Assembly: GCA_020073385.1 (NCBI GenBank)
Contig: JAIQFH010000067.1
Location: forward strand, 1-33,594
From: Terriglobia bacterium
GTDB lineage: Bacteria > Acidobacteriota > Terriglobia > Terriglobales > Acidobacteriaceae
Direction: 5' to 3'
Length of the DNA stretch: 33,594 bases
This document shows, one piece after another, positions 20,986-29,909 of the stretch. The notes under the pieces were generated by a model, which saw only the letters and a list, made by a program, of their open reading frames with translations, was not told the DNA's origin and made no database searches. The position numbers were made by a program, and so were the translations under genes. The first letter of the stretch is position 1, and every line of letters begins with the position of its first letter.

Positions 20986-21960
20986 TTAGGAATGATCTGA
21001 TCTTTGAGTCGCGAGGATATTCGCCAAACGTGGATTACTTTTGACCAGGTCGTCAAGGCGTCGAACCACTTCCTCTGAGGGCATGGAGCGAATCACGGCC
21101 TCGATGGCGCGCTCGGCGTCGAGGGATTCGGACTTCACGAGGTCCAGCAGAAATTCCATCGCGGCATCCTGACGGGTCAGGGCAATCGCCGAGAGCAGCA
21201 CGGATCGAAACCACGGGTCAGGGGCAGCGTTCAGGCTCTTCTGAAGTGTATGGAGGGCTTGCGGGGAGTGCGTGCCCGCAAGAGCCAGAGCTGCTTCTCC
21301 CGCGGCGTCGTCGCCTCCTATGAGAAAGCGGCTTACCCAGGGGATGGCAGAGATGCCTTCCATGCGGAGGATTCCGCTATAGCAGGCGCCCAGCACCTCA
21401 GGCTCGTCGTGGGCGAGAGTGGCTCTCAGACGAAGCAGCAATGACGCCGAGGGAGAGCCTACCTGCTCGATGGCGCGAGCTACTTCGGCGCGGACGGTTT
21501 TTTCTGTATCAGCGAAGAGATCGATGAGATGGGCGAGAAGTTCGTCGTTGGTGAGGCGGCGGCACTGAACGAGCGCGAGAGCGCAGGTTGCACGCAGCGT
21601 GCCGGCGGTGTCGGAGCGGCCTCCCCAGACGGCCTCGAGCTGGATGTGGCGCATGCCACGGAGAAAGACGTCGGGATCTTGCAACTCGAAGGCAGCCAAA
21701 GTGCGGCTGATGGCGTTCTTCGCCCAGCATTGCGGGTCAGATTTCTCCGGGTGTTCGAAGAAGCGGTCGAAGGCTTTCAGCAGGTCCGGAGTGAGGTCCT
21801 GCAGGTTGAATTCCCGGGTCAGGTCGGCAGCTTTGGCGACGATGAAATTGTTACGCTCAGTCAGCGCTTTGCGGAGAGGTTCGGTACGGGATTCCTGGGG
21901 TGCTTCGCGGAGGGTGTCGAGCGTGGTGATTTGTGCTTCGAAGGCTCGCTTGCCGGGCAT
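20986..21960 (-). CDS. HEAT-repeat protein
   Basis: A 324-residue all-helical protein made of HEAT-like repeats, for example RAEVARAIEQVGSPSASLLL, GEAALALAGTHSPQALHTLQ and RSVLLSAIALTRQDAAMEFL. Such repeats form protein-binding solenoids. No signal peptide, so cytoplasmic. It is transcribed towards aguB with about 115 bp between. The target is unknown. Confidence 0.75.
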   Translation of the reverse strand: MPGKRAFEAQITTLDTLREAPQESRTEPLRKALTERNNFIVAKAADLTREFNLQDLTPDLLKAFDRFFEHPEKSDPQCWAKNAISRTLAAFELQDPDVFLRGMRHIQLEAVWGGRSDTAGTLRATCALALVQCRRLTNDELLAHLIDLFADTEKTVRAEVARAIEQVGSPSASLLLRLRATLAHDEPEVLGACYSGILRMEGISAIPWVSRFLIGGDDAAGEAALALAGTHSPQALHTLQKSLNAAPDPWFRSVLLSAIALTRQDAAMEFLLDLVKSESLDAERAIEAVIRSMPSEEVVRRLDDLVKSNPRLANILATQRSDHS

Positions 21961-21980
21961 GAGTGGAAGTGTACGCGAGG

Positions 21981-22021
21981 CGGGGGCAAGATGCCCCCGC
22001 TACAGCCGGCGGGACGCCGGC
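21981..22021. repeat. Paired GC hairpins between divergent genes
   Basis: CGGGGGCA-AGA-TGCCCCCG (21981-21999) and GCCGGCG-GGA-CGCCGGC (22005-22021) lie side by side in the divergent region between the HEAT gene and the DHS-like gene. Confidence 0.75.
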
Positions 22022-22192
22022 GCTACGGGATCGCTTCGAGGTGGGCTGGCTGCTCCGTCTACAAGGCTTGTTCACTTCGCGGACAACCGACGCGGGCGTA
22101 GCTACTTGCTCGGTGAGCGTGGCGTGCATCGATGTGCTTCCTGTAGAGTATTGAGTCGAAGAAAAAACGGAAAGAGCTTGGGAGGCGTCATC

Positions 22193-23323
22193 TTGAAACA
22201 GGGCAATCACGGAAATTCGCACGGGCAGCACGGCGGCGAGGGGGTCGACCGGAAGCTGCACGATCCCATCGAGGATCGGCTGATCCCATTGGAGCCGCTG
22301 GATTTGGGTAAGGTCCGATCCATCGACGGGCTCGTGCGCGCCATGTCAAAGACCGCGTTCACAGGACGGCAACTCGGCGAAGCGGCTGACGTGCTTGAAG
22401 CGATGGCGCTCGACGAAGATGCTTTTGTGGTGATGACGCTGGCCGGCGCCATGACCGTGGCCAAGCAGGGGCTGATTATCGCCGAACTGATCGATCGGGG
22501 AATCGTCAATGCGATCGTTTCGACCGGCGCGCTCATGGCTCACGGGCTCGTGGAGGCCACAGGGCGCGCACATTTTCGGGCAAATCCGGAAGTCTCCGAT
22601 GAGGAACTCTACGAGCAGGGTTACAACCGCGTGTACGACACGCTGGAGCCGGAGCAGAACCTCGACGACGTGGAAGAGGTCATGTCAGCGGTGTTGGAAT
22701 CATGGGACCACAACGAAGTCATGTGTTCGTACAAGCTGAACCATGCGATCGGGGCACATCTGTCGAAGCACGCGCAGGGGCAGCGGGGCATTTTGAAGTC
22801 GGCGTTCGAGAAGGGCGTGCCCGTGTTCGTTCCGGCGTTCAGCGATTCAGAATTAGGTTTGGATACGGCGTTGAATAATCGCCTGCGCGAATCGACCGGA
22901 CGGCACAAGATACGGTTCGATCCGTTTGAGGATCTGGAGCACTTTGCGGCCACCCTGCTGCGGCAGAAGAAGCTGGGAATTTTCACGATCGGTGGCGGCG
23001 TGCCGCGAAATTGGTCGCAGCAGTTCGGGCCATTCTGTGAGTTGCGTCACCGGCGGCTGGGGGAGAACGTGCCTTTGAAGCGGTATCACTACGGCCTTCG
23101 TATCTGTCCGGAGCCGGTGTATTGGGGCGGGCTGTCCGGTAGTCCTTACGGCGAGGCGATCTCCTGGGGCAAGTTTGTGCCACCATCCGAGGGCGGGAGG
23201 TTTGGTGAGGTGTTTGTGGACGCGACCATAGGGCTACCGATCATCGTGGCTGCAGTTCTGGAGAGACTCGATAAGGCTAAGAAGGGCGGGAGGAAAAGCG
23301 CTAGGGCCCTTGCCAAAAAATGA
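22193..23323 (+). CDS. Deoxyhypusine-synthase-like protein (possible homospermidine synthase)
   Basis: A 376-residue NAD-dependent DHS-family protein. TTG 22193 is chosen because GGGAGG lies 7 nt upstream and no ATG fits. The N-terminus is His/Gly-rich (NHGNSHGQHGG). NAD-binding and active-site parts are present: MTLAGAMTVAKQGLIIAELI, IVSTGALMAHGLVEATG, IFTIGGGVPRNW, and YGEAISWGKF, whose Lys327 matches the catalytic Lys of DHS (VSWGKI in the human enzyme). Bacteria lack eIF5A, and some bacterial DHS-like enzymes make homospermidine from putrescine or spermidine. Lying next to agmatine-pathway genes supports a polyamine role, which is inference. Confidence 0.85.
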   Translation: MKQGNHGNSHGQHGGEGVDRKLHDPIEDRLIPLEPLDLGKVRSIDGLVRAMSKTAFTGRQLGEAADVLEAMALDEDAFVVMTLAGAMTVAKQGLIIAELIDRGIVNAIVSTGALMAHGLVEATGRAHFRANPEVSDEELYEQGYNRVYDTLEPEQNLDDVEEVMSAVLESWDHNEVMCSYKLNHAIGAHLSKHAQGQRGILKSAFEKGVPVFVPAFSDSELGLDTALNNRLRESTGRHKIRFDPFEDLEHFAATLLRQKKLGIFTIGGGVPRNWSQQFGPFCELRHRRLGENVPLKRYHYGLRICPEPVYWGGLSGSPYGEAISWGKFVPPSEGGRFGEVFVDATIGLPIIVAAVLERLDKAKKGGRKSARALAKK

Positions 23324-23335
23324 GCTAGAAGACTC

Positions 23336-23365
23336 ACCACAGGGGGCACAGAGGTTCACAGGGGA
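23336..23365. repeat. Dispersed 30-bp repeat, copy 2
   Basis: ACCACAGGGGGCACAGAGG followed by TTCACAGGGGA, differing at a few bases from 16227-16256. Confidence 0.7.
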
Positions 23366-23367
23366 AT

Positions 23368-23622
23368 TCAACTAGTTACCCGATCGCTTTCGGGAGTGGA
23401 CTCCGGTTGCTCGATCGATTGATCCGTCTTTACCCTACGATACAGCGGGGCAAGGATGCTGTTTTCAAGTACTTCCGACTCAGCCTGAAACCAGTCCTGC
23501 AGCTCTTGTCCCTCTTCCTGGCCGCGGGTTTCGTAAAGCTGCTGGGCGCGCGAACGCACCTTTCGCTCCACCATGCGGACCATCAGAGCCTGCTGTTTCT
23601 TCCTACGTGTTTCGATATCCAA
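23368..23622 (-). CDS. DUF2934 protein
   Basis: An 84-residue protein with the DUF2934 core RAQQLYETRGQEEGQELQDW followed by FQAE. It starts with TTG at 23622, supported by AAGGAG 7 nt upstream; no ATG precedes the domain at a good distance. The family is common in acidobacteria and proteobacteria and has no known function. It converges on the DHS-like gene. Confidence 0.8.
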   Translation of the reverse strand: MDIETRRKKQQALMVRMVERKVRSRAQQLYETRGQEEGQELQDWFQAESEVLENSILAPLYRRVKTDQSIEQPESTPESDRVTS

Positions 23623-23840
23623 CCTAACGCTCCTTACGTCTTAACGACCACCTCTATGATAGCCGAAACTTGTTAACGGAAGATTACATCCGGCTAATTA
23701 GGACGGTTACCAAAGTGTAAAGCTCGGCATCTCTCCTGTGCTCCCTAAACTACTGATATATTTATGACTTAGATTCTCGTGGCGCGATCTCGGTGCAAAC
23801 ATTTTCGCCGAGAACGCACCCCAGAGGAATCAATCCATTC

Positions 23841-25166
23841 TCACCTCGGCAGCGACTTCAGGAATTCGACCAAGTCGGTCTTGTTCTGATCTGTCAGCCC
23901 CAAGCTAAAGCAGCTGTCGTAGTGGTTTACGACATCAGCCAGCGTGCCGAACCGTCCGTCGTGGTAGAAGCCTCCCTTCGTATGCGTCCAGAGCCCACCC
24001 AAGGGCGAGGTGCGATAACGCCGGTCGGGCGAGCGGTCTGCCTGGAAATTGTCCACGCACACTTCACTCGGCGCATGCAGGTTCCAACCGGGCTCGGTGT
24101 AGAGGGGCGGAACATGGCAGGTCGCGCATTTGGCCGTTCCGTTGAAGATCTTCTGTCCGCGCCTGGCAGCCTCACGGTCAAACGTTCCCGCAGGTGCGCT
24201 GGGTGCTGGAAGCGCGAGTTGATAGAAATGCAGGGCAGCCAGTTTTGGAGTGATCAAGTCGGTGGAACTGGTCACGTGCCCGAAGCCAGCCTTGGCGGCA
24301 ACAGGGAACTGATCGGCGTTGTCCAGGCGGGGATCGAAGAAGTTGCCCTTGCCGTGCATTTCGAGATTGGCGACGAAGGCATTCCAGTAGGTTACCGAGC
24401 CCCAGCCAGTCCACGTGTGCAGGTTCACACCGGCGAGTCCAAACGCGGGCGGAATGAGGACCGCCGAGGTCTTGCCGTCAGGGCGAAAGGCCTTGCCATC
24501 GAGAGCTAGTTCGGCGTCGAAGTGTCCCGGTCCCCAGCTCTGTAGAACGGTGCGCACAGTGGCTTGATCGACTCCGAGCAGGTCGGCAAAGGGCTGGAGA
24601 TTGGGAGCAAGGGCCACGATTTGGCCGACGTTAAGATCACGATTGGCCCAGCCGTCGAGCCGGTGGCCGATACCCGGCGCTAGTGAATTATCGACGGTAG
24701 AATGGCAGAGCGCACACTGAATGCCGACGGACTTCAAAGTGCCGTCGGGCTTGAAGAATCCTGTAACGCCAACCACCGAGTTCAGCTTCAAGAGGGCCAC
24801 GGTCACGGCAGGATCGTTGAGGTTGACCTGACCGTTCTTCAACTCTTCGACTAATGAGGCGGGGAGGGCATCCGCATCAACCTTCAGACCAACCGCCAAC
24901 GCGGTGTTCGGACTGACTCCCGGTCCTACTCCGCCGAGTTTGCTACCTTCGATGGCCTGATGGAGCTTCAGCGCATCTCCCCAGAATGATTGATCACCAA
25001 AGGTATCGAAGCGGAAGACGCGCTGGCCCTGTTCAAACTCTTGAGCGGCACTCGCGGCTGATGCTGGGTCTGCAGGTGACTTCGATGAAGTCAGACCCGG
25101 AAGAGCGAAGAGTCCGATTCCGGCGGATGCCACCACGAACACGATTGCGAGGTTGCGATAATTCAT
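23841..25166 (-). CDS. Di-heme cytochrome c peroxidase-like protein
   Basis: A 441-residue exported protein with a signal peptide or anchor (MNYRNLAIVFVVASAGIGLF) and two CxxCH haem sites: CALCH (151-155) and CATCH (347-351). The second site in REAARRGQKIFNGTAKCATC, and the end (GGLWTHTKGGFYHDGRFGTL, FLKSLPR), match the CcpA/MauG superfamily. It would reduce peroxide or oxidise a substrate in the periplasm using cytochrome c electrons. AGGAG lies about 10 nt before the ATG. It is divergent from the ECF sigma gene, with 196 bp between starts, so shared control is possible. Confidence 0.88.
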   Translation of the reverse strand: MNYRNLAIVFVVASAGIGLFALPGLTSSKSPADPASAASAAQEFEQGQRVFRFDTFGDQSFWGDALKLHQAIEGSKLGGVGPGVSPNTALAVGLKVDADALPASLVEELKNGQVNLNDPAVTVALLKLNSVVGVTGFFKPDGTLKSVGIQCALCHSTVDNSLAPGIGHRLDGWANRDLNVGQIVALAPNLQPFADLLGVDQATVRTVLQSWGPGHFDAELALDGKAFRPDGKTSAVLIPPAFGLAGVNLHTWTGWGSVTYWNAFVANLEMHGKGNFFDPRLDNADQFPVAAKAGFGHVTSSTDLITPKLAALHFYQLALPAPSAPAGTFDREAARRGQKIFNGTAKCATCHVPPLYTEPGWNLHAPSEVCVDNFQADRSPDRRYRTSPLGGLWTHTKGGFYHDGRFGTLADVVNHYDSCFSLGLTDQNKTDLVEFLKSLPR

Positions 25167-25362
25167 AACATTAATCTCCTGGCTTGACGGCTAGCTCATC
25201 GCTGGCGACGGCGTTTTGCGTCTGTTCTGCTGAGCGGAGGCGATAAGCGCGGGTTACAGCCGGGAGGCGCAAACCCTGTCAAAAGATTGTCAAAGCACAC
25301 GCGACACGGAAAACCTGTAACCTTACGCGAATTTCCGACTCAATATTTTGGGAGGAACGTCG

Positions 25363-26076
25363 ATGGCCAGCGCGGTCCTGGTGGAGCAGGCAAAGAACGA
25401 GGATTGGACTGACGAGCAGGTCGTCGCGCGCGTGTTGGCAGGGGAGACCGCTCTTTTCGAGCTACTGATGCGCCGCCACAATCGACGGCTCTATCGGGTC
25501 GCCCGGGCAATTCTGCGAGACGATGCCGAAGCAGAGGACGTGATGCAGGATGCTTACGTCCGCGCGTACCAGAATCTCGCCAGCTTTGAGGGCAGAGCCA
25601 AATTTGCGACGTGGCTGACGCGCATCGCGGTCCACGAAGCATTGGCCCGGCACCGCAAGCGTTCGCGATTTCAGTCTCTCGACAGTTCAGATCCATCCCA
25701 TGGAGATCTCATGAACTCCGCCACTTCTTTAGACCGTAGCCCCGAGGAGGAAACCTACGATCGCGAACTCTCCGGGGTTTTGGAGAGAGCCGTTTTGTCG
25801 CTGTCGGATGAGCACCGCCTGGTCTTTATGTTGCGCGACGTGGAGGGGATGAGCACCGAGGAGACGGCACAGTGCCTCCACCTGTCCCAGGAGAACGTTA
25901 AGGTGAGACTGCACCGGGCCCATGCCAAGCTGCGAAAGCAACTTTTTGCGGCTGTGGGAGCGACGGCTTCGCAGTGCTTCCAGTTTCACGCTCCGCGGTG
26001 TGACCGGGTCGTGAACGGCGTCTTTAAGAGCTTGGGGTGGAAGTCGCTGCCGAGTCTGAACGACTCTGGCGGCTAG
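25363..26076 (+). CDS. ECF-type RNA polymerase sigma factor
   Basis: A 237-residue sigma70-family ECF factor. ATG 25363 follows GGGAGG with 8 nt spacing. Region 2 reads ELLMRRHNRRLYRVARAILR, DDAEAEDVMQDAYVRAYQNL and GRAKFATWLTRIAVHEAL; region 4 reads LSDEHRLVFMLRDVEGMSTE then ETAQCLHLSQENVKVRLHRA. A C-terminal extension CFQFHAPRCDRVVNGVF carries two cysteines, seen in a subgroup of acidobacterial ECF factors. No anti-sigma gene is adjacent. Its stop overlaps the convergent arginine decarboxylase stop in CTAG. It may control the divergent cytochrome gene; this is a guess. Confidence 0.93.
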   Translation: MASAVLVEQAKNEDWTDEQVVARVLAGETALFELLMRRHNRRLYRVARAILRDDAEAEDVMQDAYVRAYQNLASFEGRAKFATWLTRIAVHEALARHRKRSRFQSLDSSDPSHGDLMNSATSLDRSPEEETYDRELSGVLERAVLSLSDEHRLVFMLRDVEGMSTEETAQCLHLSQENVKVRLHRAHAKLRKQLFAAVGATASQCFQFHAPRCDRVVNGVFKSLGWKSLPSLNDSGG

Positions 26077-26618
26077 TCGAAGATTAATACCGCCGAGGCG
26101 ATCACCGTCGTCCACAGGCCGCGCTTGTCGCCCACTGCCGACTGCGTGACGTTGGCGGTGCGGACAATCTTGTTCGAAAGGCGATAGATCTGCTTTTTCT
26201 CATCCCAGGAGCGGTCAGGATCGAATTCCACGTTCAGTGTTGTGGCCAGCATTTCGGCGGCGAGTTCCTCCGCGTATTCGCCCGCGGCGTCTTCGGTTTC
26301 GCCGAAGGAGTGATGCTCGCTCAGATAACCGTAAGTGTTGCGGTCGGCGGGAATGGCTACGCCGATTGAAGAAGCCAGCAGACGGTGAGGTTCGCGGGTT
26401 GAGTTCTCGGCGACCACGGCGAAGACAACCTCACCCGGATGGAGATACTTCACACCTTCCTTGCGGGCCAGCAGTTTACAATTTGGGGGAAAAATCGAGG
26501 AGACACGCACCAGATTCTGGGCAGCGATGCCCGCATCACGTAACGCCAATTCGAACGAAGTCAACCGCTCGCGGTGTTTCCCCACGCCCTTGGTGAAGAA
26601 AATCCGCTTCGGAACCAT
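26073..26618 (-). CDS. pdaD: Pyruvoyl-dependent arginine decarboxylase
   Basis: A 181-residue PvlArgDC, making agmatine from arginine. It starts MVPKRIFFTKGVGKHRERLT and contains NLVRVSSIFPPNCKLL, where self-cleavage between Ser40 and Ser41 would form the pyruvoyl group. Later parts (YLHPGEVVFAVVAE, SSIGVAIPADRNTYGYLSEH, LWTTVIASAVLIFD) match the family. ATG 26618 is preferred over 26684, which adds 22 residues not seen in the family. Together with aguA and aguB nearby it completes a route from arginine to putrescine. Confidence 0.93.
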   Translation of the reverse strand: MVPKRIFFTKGVGKHRERLTSFELALRDAGIAAQNLVRVSSIFPPNCKLLARKEGVKYLHPGEVVFAVVAENSTREPHRLLASSIGVAIPADRNTYGYLSEHHSFGETEDAAGEYAEELAAEMLATTLNVEFDPDRSWDEKKQIYRLSNKIVRTANVTQSAVGDKRGLWTTVIASAVLIFD

Positions 26619-26784
26619 GTCTTTGCCCAATTCACCTGTCCTCCGCAAAGGAAATTTGAAGGTTAAGAATGCACAATCTAACACATTGTTTTGTAAAGGA
26701 AATATGAATTTCGGGCGTTAGGACAAGAAAATTCAGCGAGAGGTTTTTCTCGTACGTGGTGGGAATCGAAAAGGATTTTGACCT

Positions 26785-26850
26785 CAGGCGTCAGACCTCG
26801 GACCTCCACTCGCTAGTGCTGAGGTCCGAAGGCTGAGGTCCGACGCCGGT
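26785..26850. repeat. Inverted repeat downstream of the small exported protein gene
   Basis: GCGTCAGACCTCGGACCTC and GAGGTCCG...GAGGTCCGACGC form a long imperfect hairpin just after the stop at 26860 on the minus strand; it may terminate that transcript. Confidence 0.5.
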
Positions 26851-26859
26851 CTTTGGGGC

Positions 26860-27201
26860 TTAGTCGGCTTTGACGGAGGTGACGGTGATGGTGTTGTCTT
26901 TCTCGGTTCCGGTGACGGTGGCTTTGGCTCCAGCCTGTTTGTCGAGCGTGTCCAAAGCGGCCTTGTCGCTCGTGTCGAGCGTGTAGACTTTGTCGCCGAC
27001 CACCAGGGCATACTTCGAGCCTTTCTTGACGCAGCCGCGGGTGCATTCGGCGGCAGAGCCCATGTGTTTAGCGCCGCACATAGCATCGCTTACGGTGCCG
27101 GTGTAGGTTTTGCCGGCGGCGAAAGCAGTAGAAACGGAGAGGCCGACGACCATCAGCAGGCTCAATATCAAAATTCCAGCGTTCCGGGTACGGACATTCA
27201 T
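26860..27201 (-). CDS. Small exported protein (TVSDAMCGAKH type)
   Basis: A 113-residue secreted protein. The signal is MNVRTRNAGILILSLLMVVG followed by LSVSTAFA; AAGGAG lies 8 nt before ATG 27201. The mature part reads KTYTGTVSDAMCGAKHMG, ECTRGCVKKGSKYALVVGDK, then a small beta domain ending TEKDNTITVTSVKAD. Three cysteines and His suggest disulfide or metal binding. Proteins of this look are common in acidobacteria without a known function. Confidence 0.8.
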   Translation of the reverse strand: MNVRTRNAGILILSLLMVVGLSVSTAFAAGKTYTGTVSDAMCGAKHMGSAAECTRGCVKKGSKYALVVGDKVYTLDTSDKAALDTLDKQAGAKATVTGTEKDNTITVTSVKAD

Positions 27202-27651
27202 CAGAGAGTCTCCTTGTTGTTTTATCTTGTCAGACTGGCGCAAGGGAAGGCAGCACGCGCCACCCAGCCTTCACCCTAAAGATGCACTGGCTGGAACAAA
27301 GTTACAAGGGGCGGGAAGGACAAAAAAGCGGAGACGCACTGGCGCGCGCCTCCGCGCGGATGCCCGGTTCGAAATAGGGGGGAGGGCCCGGGCAAACTTG
27401 AACTGCGCGCGGCGAACGAGCCAGCGCCGGGTGGTCGGTGTGGAAACGACAGCCTCGAGAATTGGAATACGTCGGTTGTAGCAAGATCCCCAGATGCTCC
27501 TGAAGTCACGTCGCGGGCTGTCACTACCCAGTGTGGCGACAGCCCGCGACCAGACCTTCCGTGAGAAGGACGAGTTAGAGTACAACGCAAAGGATAGCGC
27601 TTGAAAAAACGATGAATCTTGTTCCAAAAAACGAACAAGCCCGGTAAAGCC
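27202..27651. other. Intergenic region with one long hairpin
   Basis: No gene is supported. At 27510-27550 a perfect 13-bp stem GTCGCGGGCTGTC / GACAGCCCGCGAC with a 15-nt loop stands out. The rest shows nothing I can name. Confidence 0.65.
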
Positions 27652-29001
27652 CTATTTGGGAGCCTTGACGGAATAGATTAGGTCGACATCCACGGTCTTG
27701 TCGCGCACATTGGCGGTCACATGCGAGACAACGTCCCAATCGAGGCCAGAAGGCAGCAGTTTGTGGGCCGCGGGCAAATATTCGCTGAGGTAGGTGGAAT
27801 CGTAGATATCGCCGGGCCGGAGCTTCCAGGCATTACGCAGCTTCGCGGTGAGGCTGTTGTCCAGACCGCGAAATTCGAGTTCGCCCATGTGGTACTCGGA
27901 GCCCTCTTTCACGTCGAGATGAATGAGAGCGGTGCCGGCAGCATTGTCGAATTCGGCTTCCGCCTTGATTGTGGCCGTGACGTAGCCGCGGGAACCGTAA
28001 AGCTTCTGAACGTCTTTCAGATTGTCGCCAATGCGAACTGTGTTGGCGACATCGCCGGGCTGGGCCCGTATCATCTTCTGCAAAACGTTGGTGGGGAATT
28101 CCTTGTTTCCTGACCATTGAAGCGCGTTGATCTTGTACTGTTGGCCAGGAGTCACGGAAAAAGTAACGTCGACAATGGTGAGATTCCGCGGGCCGCCGTC
28201 CTCGCTCTCGGCAGAGGGCTTCTTCACGACTTTGGGTTGCGGCTCGCCGAAAGCCGCCTTCAAGTATCCGCGAGTGTAATAAACAGGGAGCAGTTGGTGC
28301 TCCACAAGGGCGTTCAAGACAGCGCGCGAGTACTCTGTGTCGAACACCCGCTGCGCCGCGGCTTTCAATGCCGGCAATTCGGCTTCGCCCGCGCCAGTAA
28401 ATTCGACATTCCGGATCTGGATTAGAACCTCAGAAATGCGGTAGACGATGGAATCGACAGGACCATTGGCCTTGCCAGCCCGCTCGAACTCAACGTTGCC
28501 TGGGATGGCATTTTCCACGAGTAGCGCCTGCAACACGTCGGAAACATGGTCAGCGAGATTGCCGGAAAGCGGCACTTCACCGTTGAACATGGGAGCGCGC
28601 TCCTTGATGCGCTGCAGGAGTTCCTGGTCCGAGAACCATACGAAATCTTCGAAGCGCACCGGAACGAACTTGTCCACGTCGGTGACCTGCAGGGCGAGTT
28701 TGGTTCCGGTGGAGGAGTAGGAATAGCTATAAGCAATGTCGGAGAACACGCCGAGATCACCCAGGCGGCGCGCGGCTTTCTTGAAATCGTCTTCCACAAC
28801 GGTTGTGCCCATCTGCAGCCCACTGGCGGCGATGACTGCGTCGTCGGCGTAGCGCTTAGTTCCCGAGACCTTGACGGAAATCAGTTGCCGATCGGACGCC
28901 GGCAGATGATCGAAAGACTTTCCGGAGGATTGAGGCTGCGCCCCGGGCGCACCTATTCCCAGCACGAACAGAACGGCGAGCCATCTGGAAGATCTCATCA
29001 T
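27652..29001 (-). CDS. POTRA-domain BamA-like protein without beta-barrel
   Basis: A 449-residue exported protein (signal MMRSSRWLAVLFVLGIGAPG). It consists of POTRA-like units, such as LISVKVSGTKRYADDAVIAA, TPGQQYKINALQWSGNKEFP and KEGSEYHMGELEFRGLDNSL, each followed by a GVF- or RGY-type turn (LGDLGVFSDIAYS, YYTRGYLKAAFG, YGSRGYVTATIKAE). BamA and TamA carry such units before a 16-strand barrel; here the protein stops where the barrel should start (VDVDLIYSVKAPK). It may be a soluble periplasmic partner of outer-membrane assembly. Its ATG overlaps the LysR stop codon (ATGA), so the two are translated together. Confidence 0.8.
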   Translation of the reverse strand: MMRSSRWLAVLFVLGIGAPGAQPQSSGKSFDHLPASDRQLISVKVSGTKRYADDAVIAASGLQMGTTVVEDDFKKAARRLGDLGVFSDIAYSYSYSSTGTKLALQVTDVDKFVPVRFEDFVWFSDQELLQRIKERAPMFNGEVPLSGNLADHVSDVLQALLVENAIPGNVEFERAGKANGPVDSIVYRISEVLIQIRNVEFTGAGEAELPALKAAAQRVFDTEYSRAVLNALVEHQLLPVYYTRGYLKAAFGEPQPKVVKKPSAESEDGGPRNLTIVDVTFSVTPGQQYKINALQWSGNKEFPTNVLQKMIRAQPGDVANTVRIGDNLKDVQKLYGSRGYVTATIKAEAEFDNAAGTALIHLDVKEGSEYHMGELEFRGLDNSLTAKLRNAWKLRPGDIYDSTYLSEYLPAAHKLLPSGLDWDVVSHVTANVRDKTVDVDLIYSVKAPK

Positions 29002-29909
29002 CGGCTAGGGGCTGTCACCAATTCTTGCGTGGATTTGTGCTTGACGGCAATATCGATAAAAGCCAGGGAGGCGCGGCTCAGAGCCTTGTCTTTGCGGAAA
29101 ACCAGCGCCAGATCGCGGCGGACATGGGCATCGGCGAGCGGGATGGCGGCAAGAGACTTGGCCCGAACGTCCTCTTCGACATTCGAGCGCGAGATGAAAC
29201 CGATGCCGACATCGGCCGCTACGAAGCGCTTCAGCAGTTCGCTGGAGTCGAGTTCCATGGTGAAGTTGGGCTTCAGGCGGCGCTCATGAAACAGTTGCTC
29301 GATGGCGTCGCGCGTGTGTCCTGCCTTGGGAACGATGAGGGGGAACTTGCTTGCATCGGCAATGGTGGCCGACTTCACCTTTCCCAGGGGATGGTGGGGC
29401 GGCGCAATCAGAATCAGCTCATCTCGATGGATGAGGACGACGGTCAGACGGTTGTCATTGACGGGAAGGGAAATGACGCCGAAATCGACCGAGTTGTCGA
29501 TGATGGACTCGAGGATCTTGGCGTAATCGGAGCGCTTGATGTTGACGGAGACCTCGGGGTACTGCTTTTTGAAATCCGCAAAAACGTACGGCAGGATGTG
29601 GAGGCAGGTGCCTTCGTTGGCGCCGACGATAATCTCTCCGCGAGGAACGCGTTCCATTTCGGCGATTGCGACCATCATGGCTTTGCGCGCGTCGAGCGTT
29701 TCTTCGACATACTTCAGAAACGCCTTGCCCGCAGCGGTGAGCGAAACCTTCCCGCCGGACCGGTCGAACAGCTTGGCCCCGACCTCTTCCTCGACGCCGC
29801 GTATCTGGGAGGAGATGGCTGGCTGCGTGCGGAAACGTTTCTCCGCCGCACGCGAGAAGGAAGCGTGCCGCGCTACTTCCAGAAACGTTTCGAGCTGGTC
29901 GAAGTCCAT
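28998..29909 (-). CDS. LysR-family transcriptional regulator
   Basis: A 303-residue LTTR. The N-terminal HTH reads MDFDQLETFLEVARHASFSR, AAEKRFRTQPAISSQIRGVE and LFDRSGGKVSLTAAGKAFL; the C-terminal effector domain (about 90-295) has GEIIVGANEGTCLHILPYVF and FVAADVGIGFISRSNVEED. The inducer cannot be told. It lies upstream of, and overlaps, the POTRA gene, and is divergent from glnA with 400 bp between starts, so glnA or its own operon could be targets. Confidence 0.93.
   Translation of the reverse strand: MDFDQLETFLEVARHASFSRAAEKRFRTQPAISSQIRGVEEEVGAKLFDRSGGKVSLTAAGKAFLKYVEETLDARKAMMVAIAEMERVPRGEIIVGANEGTCLHILPYVFADFKKQYPEVSVNIKRSDYAKILESIIDNSVDFGVISLPVNDNRLTVVLIHRDELILIAPPHHPLGKVKSATIADASKFPLIVPKAGHTRDAIEQLFHERRLKPNFTMELDSSELLKRFVAADVGIGFISRSNVEEDVRAKSLAAIPLADAHVRRDLALVFRKDKALSRASLAFIDIAVKHKSTQELVTAPSR

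Noticed and set aside
23793..24509. 238-codon frame opposite the cytochrome c peroxidase gene
   Set aside because: Antisense shadow; the minus-strand gene has a signal peptide and two CxxCH sites.
27271..27638. Overlapping frames of about 120 codons on the minus strand
   Set aside because: They overlap each other in different frames, include the long hairpin at 27510-27550 and have no ribosome site or domain.
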